A stretch of 64,000 bases of DNA from Ophiodon elongatus (GCA_016806645.1 JACSYO010001682.1:664001-728000); one strand, 5' to 3'; shown: positions 34,011 through 45,930, counted from the stretch's first letter. Notes: generated by a model not told the origin, from the letters alone. Translations and numbers: made by a program.

Positions 34011-34890
34011 ATTCATCAAATCTTCGCCAAGTAACGGACAATGGACAGTAAATGCATCACTGACAATGTCAGTTTATTACTAACTACCTTTAAACAAATA
34101 AAAGCTGCATTTTTAACCCCGAAGCAGCTATTGGCCCAGACGACCAGCCGTGGTAATGGGCCGCAGTGTTTGGATGGAGAAATTAATTTTTTCCCCCTTC
34201 AATGTACAAATACCTTTCTGTCAAGGGAGATAAGCGAAGAATCATGACATTAATTTCCTTAAACGGTAAAACCCATTATTGTGACAAAAAAACGATGAGC
34301 GCGCTGCCCTCAGCTCTTATCCTCTCATTGTGTGTCAGTGTGCAGTGTAATCCCGGGGAAGAGGCTGATTCAGCACCACGGACAGCAGCTATGGCCTCGC
34401 ATGATTCTTCTTCCTCTACTTCGACATGAGCCATTATCCTTGCAGCTGGCGTGAGCTGCAGCCACTTCCGGACCTGTTTAGTTAGTTCAGATTGTCCGAA
34501 CTTTTCTAACTTTTTAACTTGAGCAATAAGTGGATTCACAATTTTTCTGACTTTAGGAATCATGAAGAAACTTTAACACAGTTATTAGGGGGAGGTTTTA
34601 GAAAAAAAATAACAAAAAACATTTGACACATTCAGAAATCTTTCTGTTTATTACAACATCATATTGTGCTTAAAGTCATTGCTGATATCTGGGAACATGT
34701 TGACATTGCTACAACAACATCAGATTGGGCAATAAACTTAAGGTCCATTTACTTAAATTAACCAGCACTTTCAATCTTATCTCACGGTTGTTCTTAGTGG
34801 ATTGTATTTAATACTTAACTGCAAGTGATGTTTACAGTGGACAGTTTAAACCTTTGGTTCTCATTTTGCCTAAAACAAAACAAAAAACCT
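34011..34890. other. Stretch with one unassigned minus-strand open frame
   Basis: The minus frame 34276-34563 (95 codons) starts M-I-P-K-V-R-K-I-V-N-P-L and contains a charged helix-like part and a V-E-V-E-E-E-E-S stretch. It is protein-like but unrecognised, with no splice or promoter support. It could be an eroded transposon frame or chance. Confidence 0.3.
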
Positions 34891-34897
34891 AAATACC

Positions 34898-34974
34898 CGA
34901 ATCCCAAAATTGAAAACAAAATACCTACCCAACGAACAAATAACCAAATGGTCAAATATTTGAGTCCAGCTCAA
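34898..34974. mobile_element. Repeat family F, copy 2
   Basis: AAAATTGAAAACAAAATACC, CCCAACGAACAAATAACC and ATATTTGAGTCCAGCTCAAG align in order with 29965-30036. The terminal motif is more decayed than in copy 1. Confidence 0.5.
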
Positions 34975-34979
34975 GAAAA

Positions 34980-37500
34980 CGGGTGAACATTTTTTGGCAG
35001 GTGACATTTTGTTGTTGCTGTCATGACCATTTTTTAAGTTTTATGAATACTCATTCCGACCACAAGAGGCTGAGGTGCACAACTACATCATGTTCTAAAA
35101 CCATTCATGTTTTCCTTACGACAGACTAGTACCGATTAAAACACATTTCTTGCCAAAGGAAAGACATGACAATAACGCTGCATAACTTGCTAACACATAA
35201 TATATTCCCCTTGTGTTAGTTGAGTGCGTGAAGAAATTAAAACTCACCTGGATAAAAACACGAATGCCTATTGTCACATTTAGAAGATTAGGGTGGTGGT
35301 GGTGGCTTTTAGCCACAAAAAACACTTGACGAAAAAATATCTTATTTACCTGCCAAAAACAAAAAAACAAAAACCTTGTTTTTTCTTTTATTCTCACTCG
35401 CCTCTCAGGGCTTCTGTAGAATAGAGATCAGCAGAAGATCTATTATTCATCAGAGATAGAGGGACACAGATATAGTGAAAGAAAGTTAGACAGAAACACA
35501 GTCACAGAGGTAACCCTCAGGATTTATCCCTCTGAAGGTAAACATCTCTCTCCTCTAATGGCTGTAAATGTGGCAAAGTAGAAATAACATCCCAAAACGC
35601 AGGATGGTGCAATCAGTGTCGATGATGCAACGCTGCGCACATATTCCCCACCTCCATGTAAAAGACTGAGACGGCATAAGTTAACGAAGTCACAGGTGGG
35701 TTCATTATGTGGAGCATGAAGGTGTCAGCCTCATTAAACAGAAGTCAGATCGGTGGAGTGGAAAATGATCACACCGCTGGGACTGTGGGCGTTCACTGTG
35801 CAGCATATTCATCTTAGTGCCAAGAAAAAGAGAGATGCTGCTCAGCTTTAGAGACAAGTCCCAAATATGTGCAAACGTATGGAGGCTAAAAAGCTTGAAA
35901 TATAAACAAGAATTCAGTGTATGATTTAGAAAGAGTACTGACCTGCCTTCTACAAGTCTCAGACTGAAATACAAGGTTACGATATGAGTCCACCCTCTCT
36001 CCCCTTTTCCAGTCAATCTCTGGCTGTACTGGGATAAAGGCAAAAATGGGAAACACTTCCTGTCTCCTAAGTGGGCGTGGTCATGGTGTGTTCGCCCCAT
36101 GGCCCCCATGTAATTTGGAATTGTTACTCTGTATGGATGAAAGCAGATGAGGTTATATTTGCATGGTGTATTTATATTTTGCCAACATTAGATATTTACA
36201 CAGCTAACAGCCATTATGAAAATTATGAAAATGAGTTAGCTAGGGCGTTAGTCAAGGTTAGCTGCCAGTACTCGTGAGAGTGTGTTGCTGAGACAGAGAG
36301 TTCCAGATTTGTCCGTCTGAAAAAAGTAATTTTTGAGCCAGAATATTTAAAGGATATGTGGCTTGTAAAAAAAAAAAAAAAAAATGGGTCCAATATTTAC
36401 TTTGGTGGCTATGGAGCAAAAAGAAGATCAACTGAGAATCCCGTCTACAGTGAGAGGGTTCTCGCTGCAATGGAAAACGAAATAGAGACAACCAGAACAA
36501 TTCACTCATCAGGAAGCGGTGCAGCTTGAGTGTTTGTTGTCATTGCTGCCATTTTTTTTACGAGGACCATCTCAAAATGTAATGCTGGCGAAACCGCCCA
36601 CTCATTTCTGTTAGAGTCTCCCGCTTTCTGTCGGTGGAAAAGTTTTCTCGTGACTGATAACACCCGAAACCACAATTTAATTTGGGGAAATTAGGGCAAG
36701 TGTAGAGATCAATTCTATTGGAGGGAAACAGATATTCATCTCTAACGCAGCCCTACTTTGTCGTTTAGCTTTGTGAATTTGGTCTATTCTTTCATAAAAA
36801 TATTGCCTTGTGCAGAATTTTTGTCAGAGAGAGCGATGCGCGGGTCAGTGAGCTCCACCGAAGATAACCACTGAAGGTCGAGACATTCACGCACGCGTTA
36901 GATGTACTGATCCAGGCAGTCGCTGCAGCCTTTCAGAATGAATGGCCCTGCTGTGCTCATCTCCCATGCAATCCCTGCACAACACTCTCCTCTGTCTCCC
37001 CCCATCTCCCCCTCCCACCTTCTCTCTCATCTCCATTGTGCTCGTGAGGCAGAAGCAGCACCTAATCATGGAAAATGTCGGCGTGCTCTCAGCCCGATGG
37101 AGGGAGATTGGAGATGGACACTTGTGACCTGTGAATGCATTTGTTAACCCTGAGGTCAGTTGCTCCAGATCAACAATTCTAAATAGCCGGCCCTCTCTAC
37201 TGGTTCCTCGCTCTCACCTCCTATTCCACCCATCAAACACCACCCAAAACATACATACTCACATTTGTTTATCATTGGTGTAGGTAGCCACACTCATGGG
37301 GGCTACGCAGTGCAGCATCTGTCTTTCACTGGAAAATACTAAGAGACCCCACTGGGGCATTTAGGATTAAGTGTTTGTGTAGGGGTTTGGCATTCACAAA
37401 GGTTTTAAGGAGCGCTGGGCAACAATCACAATTTCTTTACAGAGATAGTTTTATTTACATCACCATTTACCAGAAGCATAACTGAACTGGAGGCTTATGG
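34980..37500. other. Unique-looking stretch, no gene recognised
   Basis: Contains A18 at 36367-36384. The longest frame (134 codons, 35705-36109 -) is serine- and leucine-rich with no domain and no coding bias. No RNA gene recognised. Confidence 0.45.
36367..36384. repeat. Poly-A tract (18 A)
   Basis: Eighteen consecutive A. It could be the tail of an old retroposed sequence upstream, but no body was recognised. Confidence 0.85.
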
Positions 37501-37504
37501 AACT

Positions 37505-37790
37505 ATGGATGCACCAATACCGGGCTTTGGGTATGGGCTGATACTAAGTACAAAGCTGATACTAGCGTTTATTCAATAAGCCGCATGGCTCACTGTGCGG
37601 AAGTGACTGGGATCATTCTTTTATTTGCAAGGCAACATCAGGCCTGACTTAAACATTGCTTTCCTATTGCTGTAAAACTAAATGTAAGAAATACATACAC
37701 ATATATAAATGTATTGAAAAGAACGGCCCCATTGTTAGCGATACCCGATCCAGATACCTGATGGGGTATTGGCCCAATGTCTCACATGGG
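37505..37790 (+). mobile_element. hAT-type element fragment
   Basis: Starts TATGGATGCACCAATACCGG, close to the TAGGGATGCACCGATAC-like ends of fish hAT elements, followed by GATACTAAG and GATACTAGC words and TCATTCTTTTATTTGCAAGG. It ends with GATACCCGATCCAGATACC-type words. It belongs to the same broad class as 27120-27515 and 44600-44930. No transposase frame remains. Confidence 0.55.
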
Positions 37791-38084
37791 TGCAAAAATA
37801 ACTGCATCAAGGAATACGAACACCCTTAAAACGATCATTATTCACCCCCTTGTATTCTTGAAGAAAATGTTTTGTTTTTCTCGCATGCCTCTATGGTGAA
37901 CAGAGAATACAAAAAAGGTAAAAGGGAGCTGCGTTTAACAACAGCAAAACCCGTTTACAAACTCATGTGCAGTTTAATTCAAGTCTCATTAATCCAGTCA
38001 TATCTTCATCATCACTTCCCAAACACTTGCATCTTCATTGAAACCTTACTATTTGAAACACTTCTGCATAAAGACTGAGAAGCC

Positions 38085-38360
38085 AATGCTGAAGTGCCTT
38101 AAACCTGCATTCTCTTTACTGGCCATAAGGGGGCGACTCCTCTGGTTGCAAAAAGAAGTCCGATTGTATAGAAGTCTATGAGAAAATGACTCTACTTCTC
38201 ACTTGAGTTATTCCCTCAGTGAACATTGTAAACATGAGTTTATGGTCTCAATCGCTAGTTTCAAGTCTTCTTCAATGACGTTCATTTAGTAAATTATGGT
38301 CCATTTAGAGTCAAATGGACCATAAAGCAGGGTATTCTTTAGGAGGCGTGGCTACTTTTC
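38085..38360. repeat. Dispersed repeat family D, copy 3
   Basis: GAAGTGCCTTAAACCTGCATTC, GGGGGCGACTCCTCTGGTTG, GTCCGATTGTATAGAAGTC, CTCAGTGAACATTGTAAAC and ATGGTCTCAATCGCTAG match 28916-29227. It continues into an inverted-repeat segment (38294-38325) and ends with AAAGCAGGGTATTCTTTAGG plus GCGTGGCTAC, a module found inside rather than after the shared block at 29 kb. Confidence 0.8.
38294..38325. repeat. 13-bp perfect inverted repeat inside repeat family D
   Basis: TTATGGTCCATTT and its exact complement are separated by AGAGTC, so a stable hairpin is possible. Confidence 0.85.
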
Positions 38361-38773
38361 AATTGAATTCGTGAAGATGCATTTGTTTGGGAAGTAGTGA
38401 GCATATGACTGGATAAATGAGACGTGGATCACACTGCACAAGTTGTGTCGCACCGGCAAACTGACGAATCGTGACTAACTATGATATTTTACTACATATA
38501 CTGTTTTATGCGCGCATTAACACCTCATATGCATTCACCAGAGACTTAACACGAGGTGTTCAACTGTGACGTGTGTGCTGAAGGAGCGAAACGAGAGTGG
38601 AAGGCTCACCGCTGCACTTTGTGCAGGTGAGGGGGGAAACTGAAAGAGGAGACTCAGCAGAACGGCACTGACGAATGAGAACTCTGTGTTTCCTCCAGCA
38701 CATATAATTTCGGCCTCAGAGATCCAGCGCACATCCACAACTTCCCCAGAAGGGAGCTTTCGTCCAGACAGAC

Positions 38774-38792
38774 ATACATATATATATATATA

Positions 38793-38861
<69 letters not shown>
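38774..38861. repeat. (TA)n microsatellite, about 88 bp
   Basis: TA dinucleotides with GAA and AAA interruptions. It is self-complementary, so cruciform extrusion and length instability are likely. Tyr-Ile frames across it on both strands are artefacts. Confidence 0.95.
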
Positions 38862-38864
<3 letters not shown>

Positions 38865-41730
38865 CCATCTTTCTCCGTTCCCCCCTCCCCCAAGGTTAAC
38901 AGAGCAAGTATTGAGTGAGAGATATGGCAGAAACGGCAGCAGATCTGTGCAGATAAAACATCTAGGTTACGTCCCAGCGGATGTTCTGTACCCTGCCTTG
39001 AAAGACATTCTCACCTCATTCTATCCTGTGACAAAAACAAAACAAACTCCTGATGTATTATGAGGAGGAAGTTGTCCTGAGGGGGGCACGGAAACATTTC
39101 CAACCCGTTTGTCTGTTCAGAATTGTAACAGGTCACGTAACATAAAAAAAAAAATGTCACTGTTTTTTTTCATGGTGGAAACTGACAACTGAAGACGTTT
39201 TGGGGATTTGGGGCTTTTCCATATTTCAGAAAACTGGAATCCAGCTAGAGTTGGCTGTATTTTTGAAAAGAGGATTATTTCTATGTTGCTGACTTGTTTA
39301 CGGAGAGCACCCAGGAAAAGGGAAAGGTACTGAATGGGTGATTTGGAAATAGTTCTGTGAATTTTGCTTAAGACCTCTGTGAAAATTCAAATTAGGAGTA
39401 AAAATCTAAATATGAAGAATAAGACACACTTATCAAGTGACTCTATCAAAGCATACGGGGTAACCTTTTTAAAGCAGCTCTTCAGTTCATCGCATGATAA
39501 ATCACTTGTATGCGTTCAGCCAATCAGAGACACAGATTTATCCTAAGTCCGCCCTGCATTCCCACCTTTTTAGATAAACTCTGCCAGCACAACCCCGTAA
39601 ATTACTTTTACTTAAATTAATGAGGGTTTTTTTCTCATGTTCGAATGAAAGTTCAGAACACAGATAAAAAGTAACAGCCCTATGTCAAATCATGATTTAA
39701 TTTCATTTCATTTTTTATTTCATTTTCATTGTTTATATTCAAGACAAAATAAATATGGCAAATAGATTTTGCTCTCAAGTTTCTGATCAGTTATACTTTT
39801 ATAATTCACTGCAGTTCGTCCACCATCTCAGCTGTTGCTAAGCGCTGGATTATGTATTATATCCCCCCGTCATGATTACAGATGACACAGCTAATTGCCA
39901 AAGAAAGGGAAAAAAACTGTCTCAGCCCAACTGTCACAGTGGAACATATTAAATATTAATAGGATTTTCCTATTTTGACTGCAGATTGCTTCCAGTTTTT
40001 CCAGCCTACATGGCCTTTGACACATCCTTTTTTTTTAAATACCTTTGAGCATTTAAAACGCTAACCTGAATGCAGAGTTGGAGGACCGACCTGAGACTGC
40101 AAATAAACCTGCGAGGACTGCTGCCTTCTTCTTTTTTTTGGAAATCCCCCTGGGATCAGACCACCTGGTGCTTGGGGTTTGTGCTGGACAAATGGGAGTT
40201 GCTACAGCTGACCGCTAGCTTAAGGCTCGTATCCCGGGGCGTTGCCGCAACCTCAACTCCTGGCATTGGAGTCTCCTGGAGGCAGGGAGGACTAAACAAA
40301 CTATCAAAACCTACACGGACCATGTAGCCCCTGGTTAATGGCACAGATGGCTGACGTAAACTATAACCCGAAGCCACACGTAGCGGAGACTTAAAAAAGA
40401 CAAAAAAGACAGGTTTTGTTATAATGTGTGTATGCATATGGTAATTTGATTGGTTAACATAACCCCCAACTTTTGAATCTAGATCTACACCAGTCAATGA
40501 GACAGACATCAGTTACATCTACTGTACATGAAACAAAAACAAGTCTGGGACCCAAACTATTCCATGTTTCATCTCTCCTCCTAATATTTCTGTTCCCACT
40601 GTAACACAATGAGAAAAGAAAAGCCATATTAAAGCAATCCTGAAAACACATGATCAACTGTTTGCATGAAAGGAGAACACGCGCTAATAACCGGCGGACA
40701 TCTCTTATTCTAATAACGACGTTTCATTCGCTCCTATTGCGCGAATAATTCAGCTTGGCATTAAGTGAAAGTCTCTCGGGTAGCGTCTGAGACGACCCAC
40801 ACAAGAAACGGCTCCATCTTGTGCTTTTTATTGTGCCCTGTAGCAATTAATCTAAAGCCATTCACTGACCTATTGACATCAAGCTGCTAAAAGTCGAAAA
40901 AGATTACTTATCTACTCTGTCGCGTTCCTATTCTTTGCCCACAACAGACAGCTAAAAGTTGTCTTTTCATTACGCAACACTGTCACATCCTGCTTTATCA
41001 CACTACTTTATTAATGAGGGTTAAAAAACCCTCGGTCTTACCAGAGCCTCGTGCGTTACATCTTCCACAGACTCCATAGAAAAATGACAACAGCATGAAT
41101 TAAAAAAAGGGCTGGCGCTGGCTGTTAATTTCAGAAAATGATTATCCTGCCATTTGTAGAGCAGTATTTCATCTCAGCCTCAGTTTTTAAGGAAAAACAT
41201 TCATCTCCTCAGGCGACAGAAACCAATAAAGCATAACAACTTTTAAACTGGACATTTCTTCGTCGGTGGTATACTTGCTGAGGCTATTTTTTTTTATTGA
41301 GTTTTGGCTCCACCGTATCTACATGAACCTTAATTACGGGGGGTGTCCGCCTATGCAAAGAAAGCACGGTAATAGAATGCGGGCCGCAGGTCATCGCGTT
41401 TAATAGCATGACTCATCATTAACACTAGGCAACAGCAATCGATCGGGCGTAAGTGAAAGGAATACTTGACAACAAGGCTGGGCTGGGGAGTAAGTGCTCC
41501 ATCAGATAAAAGAGAGCCATAACTCACAGCTGGGATGGACGGAGGCTGCTGGTGTTTTTTTCTTCTCACTTTAAGGAGGGTTCTGATTACTGCTCATCAG
41601 CGTCTCTCCACAGACAGGCGGCCACTGACGCTGACCAGCCTTTGTCTGCTGATCCTTGGCAGAACCGCAGCCAGGTATTTAGCCACCAAAAGAATAATTC
41701 TAGGAACAGATATCTGCGTATGACACGGAA
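38865..41730. other. Unique-looking stretch, no gene recognised
   Basis: 40690-41060 is free of repeat signatures and rich in TAAT- and octamer-like words, so it is a candidate conserved noncoding island. Frames at 40070-40327 + and 40156-40509 - overlap antisense and show no motif. Confidence 0.4.
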
Positions 41731-41731
41731 G

Positions 41732-42025
41732 CTGTAGGCAACGGGACGTTAGAATCGGTATTGACCAATCACGTTTGGGTGGGCTTTGGTTGAATGCAGG
41801 TCCGCGTGGAGAGCAAAAACAGGCGGAACGCATTGGCCAAAAAAGCAATCTCAGAACCGGCTATTGTTTTTATTAGCTTTTCTGTTGATTTATCTGCATT
41901 CATATGCAGATATCTGTTTACCATACAACCATTCCCCTCCAACTCCATACTCGCATCACAAGTTGCTAATCATAGCTCATATATTTTGGCTACATTGGAA
42001 CCCCAGAAATATTGTCCGTTGCCCC
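41732..42025 (-). repeat. Dispersed repeat family E, copy 2 (inverted)
   Basis: Read on the minus strand it contains AATATTTCTGGGGTTCC, GATTAGCAACTTG, GTATGGAGTTGGA, AATGCGTTCCGCC, CCTGCATTCAACCAAAG, CAAACGTGATTGGTCA and GTTGCCTACAG, the same order as 25330-25662 on the plus strand. The frames 41786-42142 and 41794-42066 are within or across it and are not genes. Confidence 0.75.
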
Positions 42026-42029
42026 CGGG

Positions 42030-44270
42030 GGCTATATCATCGTCGGATCGCGAGCCGAAGGGTTAAAATTTCCTGTTTAATAGCGTCTATATATACGTTA
42101 TTATTTTTCTTAAATTCTGTTCATCGTAGATATGGAAAGTAAAGCTGTCTTTCTCTCTCTCGTATAGTAAAATATTGTTAAGGACGCAGTCCTCTTGTTT
42201 TTTGAGTAATCTTTATTGGAATTGTCGAGCGACAAAAGCGACTGGGGGGCGTTCATGTTTACGTTCAGCGTGAGCTCCATGTTGCGGTCGCTCAATCGAT
42301 CCGTACAGCGCGATTATAAACGTGGCAGGTTAAAACATGTAGTCGGAGTTCACATATCGTACAAGATCAATAAAAAAACACACACAGTGTCTGCAGTGTA
42401 AAGATGAACCGATACATATTCAATCCAACGGCACGTGAAAAAAAAAAATTGAAATTTGAAACACCACATTGAGATGGATGACATTGACCCAGGAAGTGAG
42501 GTAAGAAGTGCACAGTCGCCAGCATGTCCAGTCTAGAGTGAGAAATTCTACCAACTTAGCTCAAAAGCTAAGCTACACACCATCAATACCCATGTTTAAT
42601 ACTGTTTGTGTGACAGTAGATCATTTTCTGGGCTATTTGATTCAAGTAAACGCTGATAAAATCCCTCTTTTTTTATATAGTCACTTGATACTAATACATT
42701 TTAATTACACAAACAGGTAAGAGTACTAATCCTGTTGAATTTTAGCTAAAATAATATCTAATCACAGGTGAACCATGGGCCATATAAAGTATCTAGTACG
42801 TTACAGTGTTATGGTACGTGTAGTCTGAGAGGAGGAGTTACACTGATCTCGTCAACATGCCTTTCCAAAGCCTTCTTCTCCCTGCCAGGAGTAAAATGAA
42901 TGAGCCCTTTCTTAATTTCTTGTTGACCAAAAGGTTGTCAAACTCAAATATAGTTAGAGTCCAAGGACACAGGAGCCACCCTGTGAAATACCCATCATGT
43001 ATAACATTTTATTGTAGACTACAAGCTCCCTCTAAGCCTCTAAATTCTGAGATCAAAAACATAGAACAGGACCTCCTCTGACTCGGATCCCTGAGACTAT
43101 TTAACACTCGTGTAAAACTCACCACTAAACCCAAATATTTTTAAGAACTCGGGGCACGACTGGTCATAAAGTGTGTTATAGAAAAACGGGAAGTTGTTAA
43201 CTCGGACATTTTCATTTGACGGAATCCTAAAGCGGCTTGTAAAAGTGGGCGAGCAGGTAATTCCTAAGTATCTGCTGTATAACTCTGGGATTGCTTCCAG
43301 TAAATTACTACCTCTCTGCCCGCTAGACACTTTTGCAACTTCCCTTAAAAAACGTCAAGGCGATCAGCTAACATTGGAAGTAGCCTCGGCGGCCGCGTGC
43401 GAAGATAGGAAGCTGAGGTGAAACTGCATCCACACACAGTGCTATGTATTTCATGCTTATTGTTTCTGTCCCCCTCTCTGGGGTGCTGAAGATTTTTAAA
43501 TCTTTAAAAATGCACTGCGCAGTAACACTCGCAAGTGCTCCATGCAGCAGCCCTGCAGGGGATGCAACGCACTGCCAAAGACAATGGTTGCCATGGTAAC
43601 TCTTGACAGCGCCCACCCCGTAAAAGCTCTAATTGATGGCGGCAGATAGCTGCAGAGAATTAAGCGTCACGCCCCGGATCATTGGCGCTGCTACGTGCAG
43701 ACAAAAGGAACCGGCAGCCAGACAAAAAAATTAAATAAAAAAACGTGTGGCCAACCCTGGGCTTCAGATGTAAGGCTGCTCTGCTGGGACAATTCTCTAC
43801 CCAAAATCAAGATTGAAGTAATGTGGACTCCTTTAAAAAAACATTTTCTAAGCTGAAATTGCTTTTTTTCGCCCCATTTGTATGAAGCATCGTATTTTTG
43901 AAAAAATACGTTTTTATTTCGGGTTGAAAACAGAAATTAAGTTTCACTCTTTTTTTTTTTACACCAAAGCACTTCCCGCAAAATTGGACGAACCTGCCTC
44001 TCATTTAGTTAGAGATGCCATTAGTCTGCCAAAATGATTCGGAGTAAATCACCTCGCCGCTAGAAATATAATTATGAATGATTCTTTTCCTTTTTTTCAT
44101 TTAGCATGGCAGCTTTATAACCAAGCGTGTCAATAAAGCTTGAGTGCAAAAGTCTATTTAATGGCTGTTTTTCGGCAGCAGCCCTAATGCAGAGAGAGAA
44201 AAAGTATCGAGCCATGGTTCAAAACTGAAGTTAGGAGAGAAAGAAATTAACTAGCGGCGCCTCTGCCTCT
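42030..44270. other. Unassigned stretch, no gene recognised
   Basis: 42030-42480 is CpG-bearing sequence of transposon-like character but no family was recognised. 43100-43430 carries overlapping frames on both strands (43097-43330 -, 43194-43421 +) without motifs. 43610-44180 looks repeat-free with ATTATGAATG and TTTAATGG words and may hold a regulatory island. Confidence 0.4.
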
Positions 44271-44272
44271 CT

Positions 44273-44275
<3 letters not shown>

Positions 44276-44308
<33 letters not shown>
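44276..44308. repeat. (GT)n microsatellite
   Basis: Sixteen GT units, preceded by a short CT run. Confidence 0.95.
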
Positions 44309-44309
<1 letters not shown>

Positions 44310-44599
44310 TGCAGACAGTTGGAGTTGACAGACTCCAAAAGCTTTTTCTTTTTTTTTCTTTGTCAACACAATGAGCTGGATAAAAAAAAAGGCTCACAGA
44401 GACAGAACACAGCAGGGTTTGTGTTTCCGGTTGCTTGTTTTCAAATAACATATTTATACTGGGTTTATATTGGACATGACAGAAATACTAGCAGGTATTT
44501 TTGAAGAGTGAGTCAGACCTCTATTATCAGAAAAACTCAACAGAAGTGTTTTTTTAACACTATTTTCTGCCATTTCACATGCGTAACTACAGTGATATT

Positions 44600-44930
44600 A
44601 TTTTGTGATACCGATACCAGCATTGGAAAACGCCTCTGATACAGCCAAAGATTCTGGATCCGATATCACGTTATCATATAATTTATAAGCTCATTTACGC
44701 TACACGGATACAACAACAACAGCATGTGTCAGTCGCTACCCAAAACTATGCTTGCCGCCTGATTGGCAGAGTTGCACATGTGCAGTACCGATCGGGCCGG
44801 TGCTATAGCGGAGAGCATAACACAAGCCGGAGCTAGCAAAATGTCAGCAATTTGGCGACACTGGAAAAGCCAACCGGTAAAACTACAATGTGTACAGCAT
44901 GCAAGGCTTTAGTTTTGAGGGTTAGTTCAG
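44600..44930 (+). mobile_element. Degenerate hAT element with transposase start fossil, copy 2
   Basis: GATACCGATACCAGCATTGG at the left, then GATCCGATATCACGTTATC, GCTCATTTACGCTACAC and CACATGTGCAGTACCG, and an ATG at 44841 reading M-S-A-I-W-R-H-W-K-S-Q-P. This opening resembles the residues just before the BED zinc finger of hAT transposases. No downstream zinc-binding or catalytic residues were found. It matches 27120-27515 block by block. Confidence 0.6.
44841..44876 (+). pseudogene. hAT transposase start fossil
   Basis: Twelve codons M-S-A-I-W-R-H-W-K-S-Q-P, aligned to M-S-T-I-W-P-H-stop at 27377. The shared ATG-Ser-X-Ile-Trp context supports a common transposase origin. Only the start is left. 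Confidence 0.45.
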
Positions 44931-44934
44931 TGTC

Positions 44935-45756
44935 TTGACAGGGTTACCAGTATACAGCTGTCATATTTTAGTTTTAGGTTGTGCGATTAATTAATAAAAT
45001 TGCAAGAGTTTGCACCACTAAAGTAGCTATAATAAAAACGTTTGATTAAATCTGATCTTTTTTTATGTTATGTGTTCATGATGAAATAAAAAAAACAAGC
45101 ACTAGAAGATATATTTCTTAAAACCTAAAGTGAATAATGGCTTCAATAATCCCGAAACGGTCAGGCTCTGTTACCAACACTCCTTCAATTCCTTCCTGCT
45201 ACAGCCGATATAAGAATGCAAACTGAACACAAGCACCTTCTGATACCCTGAGTGCTTACATTATGAGCATGAGTGCCCTCCCCATGGGAATTAAAGCCCT
45301 CACCCTGTCCGCGTCGGCACTATCCTCAATCCACTGAGCAACACGGGCCCATAAACAATCTTCACGACTCGATGGGAGATCGTGTTTTATTTCCAGACAC
45401 CTCGTCCACCTGGACTACCGCTTTGTTTGCTCTACGTTTCAGACTTATTGCTCTTTGTGGGGCTGCTGTGATGGGAGGTAGAGAGTGAGACGGAAGAGAT
45501 GATGAGATCCGGTCCTTATTTATGTGTTCAGAAGTCAATTACACAGCAAACACAGCAGCGGTAGTAAATATGGATCCATGCAAAAAAGAAAAACTTCAAT
45601 CAAAGGCTTTAAAATGCAAGAGCTGCAGAGGGAGAGCTTTTTGCATTTTATTGTTTCGCACGGAAGCAAAAACAAAGCATAAAAAACAACTCAACTCTAC
45701 ATCCAGGTGTTGTACCCAGTGACTTTAAAATGCCTCAACAGGTGAGCATTCCTTAA
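44935..45756. other. Unique-looking stretch, no gene recognised
   Basis: Two short + frames (45273-45488, 45522-45722) show no motif. Nothing else recognised. Confidence 0.4.
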
Positions 45757-45930
45757 GGGGTGCCACAAGGATCTATTCTTGGCCCCTTGCTTTTTTATAT
45801 TTATGTTAAAGGTACAATATCTGGCCCCCTGCTCCAAAGAAATAGGGGTCAGTCTCTTGGAAGATTTTACAATACACATTTTGAAATGGTGTCAGTGGCT
45901 TAATTTTGAGAAGATAAATGTCACATTACA
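45757..45930 (+). pseudogene. Reverse-transcriptase motif fossil of a non-LTR retrotransposon
   Basis: The + strand reads G-V-P-Q-G-S-I-L-G-P-L-L-F-Y-I-Y-V at 45757-45807, the diagnostic palm-domain segment of LINE reverse transcriptases (usual form GVPQGSILGPLLF). It is preceded in frame by S-I-P and a stop codon. About 80 bases on, W-C-Q-W-L-N-F-E-K-I-N-V (about 45882-45917) resembles the later LNxxKT motif. The catalytic YADD region is not visible, so this is a short dead fragment of a LINE (L2, Rex1 or jockey-like clade not resolved). Confidence 0.7.

Noticed and set aside
36367..36384. Poly-A 18 as the tail of a processed pseudogene
   Set aside because: No coding similarity, polyadenylation signal at proper distance or target duplication found upstream.
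38654..39063. Frames with Tyr-Ile repeats on both strands
   Set aside because: Translated TA microsatellite.
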